Shown piece by piece: positions 1 to 4,841 of a DNA stretch of 5,704 nt. Positions within the stretch are counted from its first letter, which is position 1, and each line of letters begins with the position of its first letter. Under the pieces are notes generated by a model. The model was not told the origin of the DNA, ran no database searches, and saw only the letters and a program-made list of their open reading frames with translations. The position numbers and the translations under genes were made by a program. This DNA is from an uncultured bacterium (GTDB taxonomy: Bacteria > Cyanobacteriota > Vampirovibrionia > Gastranaerophilales > Gastranaerophilaceae): contig CADCPD010000084.1 in assembly GCA_902803265.1 (NCBI GenBank), positions 1 through 5,704 of the forward strand, given 5' to 3'.

Positions 1-32
1 AAAAAAGAACCTCAAATTTGAGGTTCTTTTTT
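1..32. terminator. Perfect palindrome, bidirectional intrinsic terminator downstream of tRNA-Pro
   Basis: Positions 1-16 are the exact reverse complement of 17-32. The GC-containing core (gaacctc/gaggttc) is flanked by A and T runs, so a transcript from either strand ends in a hairpin followed by U residues. On the minus strand it lies 2 nt past the encoded CCA of the tRNA gene and is its obvious terminator. It may also end a plus-strand gene lying to the left of the window, which cannot be seen here. Confidence 0.85.
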
Positions 33-34
33 AA

Positions 35-110
35 TGGTCGGGATGACACGGTTCGAACGTGCGACCCCCTCGTCCCAAGCGAGGTGCGCTACCAGCTGCG
101 CTACATCCCG
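35..110 (-). tRNA. tRNA-Pro with anticodon UGG
   Basis: Read on the minus strand, this folds into a complete cloverleaf. The acceptor stem CGGGATG/CATCCCG has 7 perfect pairs. The D arm is GCGC-AGCTGGTA-GCGC. The anticodon stem CCTCG/CGAGG encloses the loop CTTGGGA, whose central TGG reads proline CCN codons. The variable loop has five bases. The T arm is GCACG-TTCGAAC-CGTGT with one G-U pair. The discriminator base is A (complement of 38), and the 3' CCA is encoded in the DNA (35-37), so no CCA addition is needed. The gene stands alone, with its own promoter upstream and a terminator immediately downstream. Confidence 0.97.
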
Positions 111-124
111 TTAAAACTTTGGGC

Positions 125-140
125 TGTATCTTTCGATACA
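125..140 (-). other. Hairpin with GNRA-type loop in the tRNA-Pro 5' leader
   Basis: On the minus strand the sequence is a 6-bp stem (TGTATC/GATACA) closed by a GAAA tetraloop, 14 nt before the mature 5' end of the tRNA. With the predicted promoter it would sit inside the transcribed leader of about 40 nt. It may help precursor folding or RNase P processing, or it may be incidental. Only the potential to fold is visible. Confidence 0.4.
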
Positions 141-156
141 CTTTAAGCAATCCTAG

Positions 157-183
157 TTTATATTAAAGATATTTTTTCGTCAA
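157..183 (-). promoter_or_regulatory. Sigma70-type promoter for tRNA-Pro
   Basis: On the minus strand TTGACG (178-183) is separated by 15 nt from TATAAA (157-162), each five of six matches to the -35 and -10 consensus. The predicted transcription start lies near position 150, giving a leader of about 40 nt before the tRNA. The 15-nt spacer is shorter than the ideal 17. An alternative -10, TAAACT, at 17-nt spacing matches less well. Confidence 0.55.
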
Positions 184-209
184 GTATTTTTTATCTTTTT
201 CTAAAATCT

Positions 210-223
210 AGTACAAATGTACT
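210..223. promoter_or_regulatory. LexA-box-like palindrome upstream of the porin gene
   Basis: AGTACAAATGTACT is two perfect 5-bp half-sites, AGTAC and GTACT, around a 4-nt centre. It fits every position of the cyanobacterial LexA consensus RGTACNNNDGTWCB. It lies just upstream of the porin's candidate -10 boxes, where a bound repressor would block RNA polymerase. No lexA or other SOS gene is in the window, so the regulator's identity is inferred. A different dimeric repressor with similar half-sites is possible. Confidence 0.45.
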
Positions 224-238
224 TTTTATTTTTATATT

Positions 239-244
239 TATAAT
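239..244 (+). promoter_or_regulatory. -10 element of the porin promoter
   Basis: A perfect TATAAT lies at 239-244. No good -35 hexamer stands 16-18 nt upstream; that position is taken by the right half of the palindrome at 210-223. A second candidate, TATATT (233-238), has AGTACA (210-215, three of six matches) 17 nt upstream. If 239-244 is used, transcription starts near 251, downstream of the ATG at 243 and about 10 nt before the ATG at 261. Confidence 0.4.
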
Positions 245-260
245 GTTAGCATTATCTAAT

Positions 261-1547
261 ATGAAAAAGATTTTTTCTATTTTTGCGTTATTTATATCTA
301 TGTGTCCGTTGGTTTTTGCTGATGAACTTAATCCTGTTGTTTTGGAACCTGATTTCAAAACAAGGATTTTATCTTTTGCAGAAACTGATAATAATTTTAA
401 ATCTGATATCGATACGGATAAAGAAAGATTTTTAGCAATTTTAGAAGAACCTCAATCCAATACTGAAATGGATTCTGAACTTGAAGAAAAAAAAGATGTT
501 GTTGAAGATACTTTATTTGAATCTGTTGATAAAGAAGTTATAAATCTTAGAGCTTCAAAAATGCCGAAAATTCTGCCTCATGATTTTGATTTAGGTGCTG
601 AAAAATTATTTTTTGAATTTGATGAGGGTCCTGTTGAAAATATGCTTATTTATGGTGCATATCGTGGGGATTTTAACTTTAGCTTTTTGAATAATGATAG
701 CTATCATACAAATTATAATTTATTTATGGCAGAAGCAGGTATAGCAGGAAAAATGCGTGATATACCTGTTGATTACAGATTTTCTTTGAATTTTGTGCCT
801 ATAAAAGACGTTCCATATTGGGACGGAATGATTTTGGATAATTTTATTACAATAAATATAAAAGAACATAATAAAATTAGAATTGGTCATACGCGTACGG
901 CAAATGGTGTTGAAGGTGGTCAATCAGGATATTTGATACCGTTTATTAACAAAGCGCAAATATCAAGAACAATTGCTAATGCCAGAGCTTTAGGGATAAA
1001 AGTTATTGGTGATTACAAACTTGTTGATTATGATATCGGTGTTTTTTCTTCCGACAGATATTTTCAAAGTTTTTTCCCGGGAGCAGAAGTTACAGGTTCT
1101 ATAAACTTTAAACCATTAGGTCTTACTGATGGAAAATATGGCAAAGTTACTTTAGGTACAAGTTTTAATGTTGGTCAAAAAGATAATTATTATAAAAATA
1201 TAGGTTTTTATGCAGCATATCAATATAAAAAATTTAAGTGGGATTTTGAATATGCTATAGCAGACGGTTATAACGGAAGACAACTTCATTCTTCAACGAA
1301 AAAACCTGAAGGGTTTTATACTACTGTTTATTATGATTTGACGGATAAAATTGAATTACTTGCAAGATATGACCATTTTGTTCCGGATAGGGAAAAGGAT
1401 TCTACTCCCCAAAAAGAATATTCTGTCGGAATAAATTACAGAATTAAAGGTGATGCACTTAAACTCATGCTAAATTATGTTTACTACGACAATGTTGTGG
1501 GTAAAAGCGGAAGCAGAATATTCTTTGGTACACAGTTTATTATTTAG
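261..1547 (+). CDS. Outer-membrane porin, phosphate-selective porin O/P-like beta-barrel
   Basis: This is predicted to be an outer-membrane channel for small solutes. The chosen ATG begins a classic signal peptide: MKK, a hydrophobic core, and cleavage after PLVFA at residue 20. An in-frame ATG at 243 would add six residues before it, but it overlaps the -10 box. Neither start has a clear Shine-Dalgarno site. Residues 21-94 form an acidic stretch (23 Asp/Glu against 8 Lys/Arg). From about residue 128 to the end the protein is rich in alternating hydrophobic and aromatic strands with Gly/Asn/Asp turns, such as KIELLARYDHFVPD and KEYSVGINYR. It ends in an aromatic-hydrophobic strand (FFGTQFII), typical of barrels recognised by the BAM machinery. 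The NGVEGGQSGY segment and the late ARYD strand recall the OprO/OprP family, but the substrate cannot be predicted. I see no SLH domain, unlike typical cyanobacterial porins. The length of 428 residues is normal for a porin. Confidence 0.8.
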   Translation: MKKIFSIFALFISMCPLVFADELNPVVLEPDFKTRILSFAETDNNFKSDIDTDKERFLAILEEPQSNTEMDSELEEKKDVVEDTLFESVDKEVINLRASKMPKILPHDFDLGAEKLFFEFDEGPVENMLIYGAYRGDFNFSFLNNDSYHTNYNLFMAEAGIAGKMRDIPVDYRFSLNFVPIKDVPYWDGMILDNFITINIKEHNKIRIGHTRTANGVEGGQSGYLIPFINKAQISRTIANARALGIKVIGDYKLVDYDIGVFSSDRYFQSFFPGAEVTGSINFKPLGLTDGKYGKVTLGTSFNVGQKDNYYKNIGFYAAYQYKKFKWDFEYAIADGYNGRQLHSSTKKPEGFYTTVYYDLTDKIELLARYDHFVPDREKDSTPQKEYSVGINYRIKGDALKLMLNYVYYDNVVGKSGSRIFFGTQFII

Positions 1548-1613
1548 TGAATAGTGAACTGTGAATGGTGAACAGAGCGTAGTGTTTTCTATTCACTATT
1601 TAATTTGTGAATA
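1545..1613. repeat. Degenerate GTGAAnn heptamer tandem repeat with an inverted copy
   Basis: Four heptamers follow one another from the last base of the porin stop codon: GTGAATA, GTGAACT, GTGAATG and GTGAACA (1547-1574). A further GTGAATA lies at 1607-1613. An inverted copy, CTATTCACTA (1589-1598), is the exact reverse complement of TAGTGAATAG (1545-1554) and could form a 10-bp stem in the mRNA 3' end. Heptamer tandem repeats (STRR) are known from cyanobacterial genomes. Whether this belongs to a similar dispersed family cannot be told from one copy. Confidence 0.6.
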
Positions 1614-1620
1614 GGCACTA

Positions 1621-1654
1621 AAAAACGGAATTGCTGTTCAGCAATTCCGTTTTT
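1621..1654. terminator. Bidirectional intrinsic terminator between convergent genes
   Basis: A perfect 15-bp stem (1621-1635 with 1640-1654) encloses the tetraloop GTTC. The stem is A5-CGGAATTGCT on the left and its complement ending in T5 on the right, so U runs are made on both strands. It lies 73 nt after the porin stop and 15 nt after the ligase stop, and serves both genes. Confidence 0.9.
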
Positions 1655-1669
1655 ATCTTTATTCTTAAA

Positions 1670-3343
1670 TTAAACTCCCAAAAGTTCTTTAACTTCTCTA
1701 CGTTTAATTTTTCTTGTTGTTGTTTTTGGTAAAGGTTCTTTATGAACGATTATATTTACAGGTCTTTTATAAGAAGCTAATTGCATTGATAGTTTTTTAA
1801 CTTCTTCTCTTACTGCTTTGTTCAATTCTTCATCAGATTTACCTTGCATGTAAGAATCTTTTGGAACGATAATTGCCAAAATATCTTCTGTTCCTTCTTT
1901 GTTTCCTGTTGTTCTTGATGAACCCATTACACAAATTTCCGCAAAATTATCACTTTGTTCAAGTACTGTTTCAACTTCTTCAGGGAATACTTTTTTACCA
2001 CCTGAAAGAACGATCATGTTTTTAATTCTTCCTGTAATGTGAATATGTCCGTCAGAATCAAGGTGTCCGATGTCGCCCGTGTGTAACCAACCATCTTCAT
2101 CAATTGTTTCTGCTGTTAATTCAGGTTGATGATAGTATCCTTTCATTATTGAAGGTCCTTTTAAAAGGATTTCTCCTGTTTGTTCATCAATTCTGCATTC
2201 AATACTTGCAAGAGGTTTACCTACTGAGGTATAGTCTTTACGTTTTTGATAGTTTACTGATACAACAGGGCTTGCTTCTGATAAACCGTATCCGCCATAA
2301 ACTTTGATACCGATTGTTTCAAAGAAGTTTGCAACATGCTTATCTATAGGTGCACCGCCTGAAATACATCCCTGGAAGTGTCCGCCGAATTTGTCATGGA
2401 TTTTTTTGAACATGATTTTCTTAACTGCTAATGAAGGAATGTATTTTGCCAAATTAAACATTATTCCGAATAAAATTTTAGTTAGAGGTTTTGAATTAAT
2501 TTCGTTTTCAATACCAACTTTCAATAATTTTAAGAATGCAGGTACTACTACCATAAAGTTGATTTCTTTTTCTGTCATGATACTTAATATATCTTTTGGT
2601 TTTAAAGTTTGAGTATAGTAAACAGAAAGTCCCCAATATAAGAATGTAGAAAATCCTACAGTAAATTCAAATAAGTGATTCATTGGTAATATTGAAAGAA
2701 TTTTTGGTTTTTCATCTTCCCTAAATAATTTAGGATAAATAAGTTCAAAGTCATTCAATTGAGTCATGATATTTCTGAATGAAATTTCAACACCTTTAGG
2801 ATTACCAGTTGTTCCTGATGTATAAATTATAACAGCAGTTGATTTAGAACTTCTGTGAACCCATTTGCAATTATAATTATCAGGTAGAGTATATAAGCAT
2901 GGTAAATCCATGTTGTATGTAGGTTCATCAATAACTAAAATATGTTTAATAGAGTCAATTTTCTTTTGTAATTCCAAAGCTTTATCAACATAGTGTTGTC
3001 CAACCATAATTAATGTAGGTCTGCAATCGGATAATATTGATTCAAGTTCATAAATAGTAAGCTTAATATCTAACGGAACAGTTGTTGCACCGGATAAAAC
3101 AGATGCAAATATGCATGCTCCGTATTCGGGTTTTGATTCAGAAAGGATTGCAATTCTTTCACCCTTTTGTATTTTTAAATCGTTGATTAAATAAGAACCA
3201 AGTTTTCTTGACAATAAACCAAGTCCTCTATAAGTAAATTCTTTCCATCCAAAAGCTGTTTTAATTCCGACAGCTACACGGTTTTGATAACTTTCAGTCT
3301 TCTTTTCCAATAAAAGAAGTACGTTATTATTCTTTAAATTCAT
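1670..3343 (-). CDS. AMP-forming long-chain acyl-CoA (or acyl-ACP) synthetase
   Basis: A member of the ANL superfamily (AMP-binding enzymes), expected to adenylate a fatty acid with ATP and transfer it to CoA or acyl carrier protein. It has 557 residues, normal for the FadD-like class. The family motifs appear in order: the phosphate loop YTSGTTGNPKG (174-184), ILPMNHLFEF (218-227), GYGLSEASP (351-359), the TGD aspartate (422-424), the hinge region GRIKNMIVLSGGKK (438-451) and the C-terminal catalytic lysine in TTTRKIKRRE (Lys545). The last motif has Arg where most relatives have Gly before the lysine. No signal peptide or clear membrane helix is visible, so it is probably cytosolic or membrane-associated. 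The ATG at 3343 was chosen because AAAGGG lies 9 nt upstream; the longer TTG start at 3379 sits almost at the predicted transcription start. It is monocistronic. Likely roles are activating scavenged fatty acids or recycling membrane acyl chains. CoA and ACP specificity cannot be separated from sequence alone. Confidence 0.92.
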   Translation of the reverse strand: MNLKNNNVLLLLEKKTESYQNRVAVGIKTAFGWKEFTYRGLGLLSRKLGSYLINDLKIQKGERIAILSESKPEYGACIFASVLSGATTVPLDIKLTIYELESILSDCRPTLIMVGQHYVDKALELQKKIDSIKHILVIDEPTYNMDLPCLYTLPDNYNCKWVHRSSKSTAVIIYTSGTTGNPKGVEISFRNIMTQLNDFELIYPKLFREDEKPKILSILPMNHLFEFTVGFSTFLYWGLSVYYTQTLKPKDILSIMTEKEINFMVVVPAFLKLLKVGIENEINSKPLTKILFGIMFNLAKYIPSLAVKKIMFKKIHDKFGGHFQGCISGGAPIDKHVANFFETIGIKVYGGYGLSEASPVVSVNYQKRKDYTSVGKPLASIECRIDEQTGEILLKGPSIMKGYYHQPELTAETIDEDGWLHTGDIGHLDSDGHIHITGRIKNMIVLSGGKKVFPEEVETVLEQSDNFAEICVMGSSRTTGNKEGTEDILAIIVPKDSYMQGKSDEELNKAVREEVKKLSMQLASYKRPVNIIVHKEPLPKTTTRKIKRREVKELLGV

Positions 3344-3394
3344 ATCATATATCCCTTTATCTGCTATAAAAATCCACAACTATTCCTTAACTAT

Positions 3395-3422
3395 AGAATA
3401 GCTTAAATAAAAGCGATGTCAA
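3395..3422 (-). promoter_or_regulatory. Sigma70-type promoter of the acyl ligase gene
   Basis: On the minus strand a perfect -35, TTGACA (3417-3422), is followed after 16 nt by TATTCT (3395-3400), four of six matches to the -10 consensus. Transcription would start near 3388, giving a leader of about 45 nt before the ATG at 3343, with the ribosome binding site AAAGGG between them. Confidence 0.6.
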
Positions 3423-3424
3423 AT

Positions 3425-3453
3425 AATTAAGATTATGTAATCAATTAAGATTA
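3425..3453. repeat. 11-bp direct repeat flanking a small palindrome upstream of the ligase promoter
   Basis: AATTAAGATTA occurs at 3425-3435 and again at 3443-3453, start to start 18 nt. Overlapping the first copy is GATTA-TG-TAATC (3431-3442), a perfect inverted repeat. The block lies directly upstream of the ligase -35 box, where an activator site or UP element would be. In DNA this AT-rich it may be chance. Confidence 0.3.
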
Positions 3454-3511
3454 ATTTATAAAAAAATTCTAAACTATGTGGATGATTTTGGGAGTAAATC
3501 TATGTAACTTT

Positions 3512-3540
3512 TTGTAAACATGTCGTAAGATTATTATATA
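3512..3540 (+). promoter_or_regulatory. Candidate promoter for the paralogous gene pair
   Basis: TTGTAA (3512-3517) and TATATA (3535-3540) are 17 nt apart, each four of six matches to consensus. The start would be near 3547 with a leader of about 70 nt. A better -35, TTGACT (3557-3562), has no acceptable -10 at the right distance. AACATG occurs at 3517, 3551 and 3586 across this region. Assignment is tentative. Confidence 0.3.
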
Positions 3541-3617
3541 TGTTGAAGTTAACATGTTGACTTTACATAAAAAAGAATTAAAGAAAACATGAAAGTCGAA
3601 CAAGAAAGGAAACCTCA

Positions 3618-4787
3618 ATGGGTTTAGCAGCATCACAAGCCAGATTGCTTGGAATTGGCTCAAAAAAAATAAATACCGAATGGCAAGGCCAACAAATAAA
3701 TCAGGCTCGTACTGCATTAGCTAACGAGGCATCTAGATTGTGGCAGGAACATTATTCAATGAAAGTTCCGACTGCTCCTGATATTACTAATTTTACAAAA
3801 GATCAATATTCATTTAATGATGGTCAAAGTGATTATGAAATAGTTTCTGTAGAAAGTTCAAGTTCAACTGCAGGATATAATTCAAAAGTTAAATACAGAT
3901 ATTATCAAGATACGGCGGTAGGAAAAGAATTTGAAAATAAAGATCCTCAAGTTCAACGTACTGGCGCTACTGATGCAAAAAGCGGTATTTCTATTAAAAA
4001 ATTACCAAGCGGAGCTTATCTTGTAACAAAAGACGGTAAATCTGAAATTGTTCAAAGTTTGAATGATTTAGATGATGATACTAAAACAGCATTAACAGAT
4101 GCCGGAATAATTAAAGCTCAAGATGACGGTACAGGAAATATTAATTATGTAGACGGTTCATTACCTCAACCGGGCTTTATGGTTGGTAATTCTAAAACAC
4201 AAATTGCTGACAGAAATGATGTAGAAACAGATGCCGCTCTAAAAAGAATTGCTGAAGCTTTTCCTGACAGCAATATGGCAAAAGCTATAAATTCAGGTGA
4301 AGATTTATATACATATTCTAAAAACGGCATAATCCAATTTGCATGTTTAGATGATTTGGAAAAATCTGTAAATTCTTCATCAGATATAGACAAACAAATT
4401 CCGTTGATGCAATATTCAACAAAATTTGTTCAAGAAGAAATATTGAAAACAAGTGATGCTTTAGTTGAAAAAAATTCAACAGGCAGATATCGTTCAATTT
4501 CTTTAGCAGATTTTAGCAATAATGAATTTGCTTTACATGCGGAATCTACAACAGATAATGAAGCATATGATAAAGCTGTTCAAGCATATAATCAGGAAAA
4601 AATGGCTTATGATGAAAAAGTTAATCAAATTGAAAACAGTAGAAAGAAAATTCATGAACAGGACAGAACTCTGGAACTAAGGTTAAAAACTCTGGATACA
4701 GAACATAATGCACTTCAAAATGAAATAGAAACAATAAAAAAAATAATGGAAAAGAAAGTAGACGAAACGTATAAGACTTTCCAATAG
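3618..4787 (+). CDS. Uncharacterised protein with MGLAASQAR N-terminal block and C-terminal coiled coil, first of two paralogues
   Basis: I do not recognise a named family. The 389-residue protein starts at an ATG 8 nt after AAAGG within AAGAAAGGA. Residues 1-45 form a Gln/Ala-rich, probably helical block (MGLAASQARLL, then EWQGQQINQARTALANE). Next comes a Pro-containing linker (50-54, VPTAP) and a segment around QYSFNDGQ (63-70). Residues 87-240 look like a mixed, Asp/Lys/Gly-rich domain including LPSGAYLVTKDG (129-140) and MVGNSK (188-193). Residues 312-389 are strongly charged and heptad-like, a long coiled coil ending in YKTFQ. No signal peptide, lipobox or membrane helix is visible. The next gene encodes a paralogue, identical at 65 of the first 113 positions without a gap. 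Conserved terminal helices around a variable centre would fit an exported or self-assembling structural protein, but this is a hypothesis. I recall similar N-termini among hypothetical proteins of gut Vampirovibrionia; a database search was not possible. Confidence 0.85.
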   Translation: MGLAASQARLLGIGSKKINTEWQGQQINQARTALANEASRLWQEHYSMKVPTAPDITNFTKDQYSFNDGQSDYEIVSVESSSSTAGYNSKVKYRYYQDTAVGKEFENKDPQVQRTGATDAKSGISIKKLPSGAYLVTKDGKSEIVQSLNDLDDDTKTALTDAGIIKAQDDGTGNINYVDGSLPQPGFMVGNSKTQIADRNDVETDAALKRIAEAFPDSNMAKAINSGEDLYTYSKNGIIQFACLDDLEKSVNSSSDIDKQIPLMQYSTKFVQEEILKTSDALVEKNSTGRYRSISLADFSNNEFALHAESTTDNEAYDKAVQAYNQEKMAYDEKVNQIENSRKKIHEQDRTLELRLKTLDTEHNALQNEIETIKKIMEKKVDETYKTFQ

Positions 4788-4841
4788 GAAAATAAAAAGG
4801 AACACAATACAAAAGAGAGATATAAGAAAGGATAAAAAATC

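Noticed and set aside
1545..1613. CRISPR array
   Set aside because: The repeat units are 7 nt and contiguous, without spacers, and no cas gene is present.
2104..2612. Two plus-strand open frames inside the acyl ligase gene
   Set aside because: They are antisense to conserved ligase motifs and have no ribosome binding site or family resemblance.
3344..3379. In-frame TTG start at 3379 giving a 12-residue longer acyl ligase
   Set aside because: It lies only about 9 nt past the predicted transcription start and has no ribosome binding site, whereas the ATG at 3343 has AAAGGG 9 nt upstream.
3476..3517. Possible 13-codon leader peptide (MWMILGVNLCNFL)
   Set aside because: There is no ribosome binding site, it lies mostly upstream of the predicted transcription start, and nothing indicates attenuation.
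3469..3717. Minus-strand open frame of 82 codons upstream of the first paralogue
   Set aside because: It overlaps the promoter region and the well-supported start of the plus-strand gene, has no recognisable motif, and shows the Phe/Leu-rich composition of an antisense shadow.
4788..4841. Promoter or terminator between the two paralogues
   Set aside because: The 54-nt gap is purine-rich, with no hairpin and no paired -35/-10 elements, which fits cotranscription.
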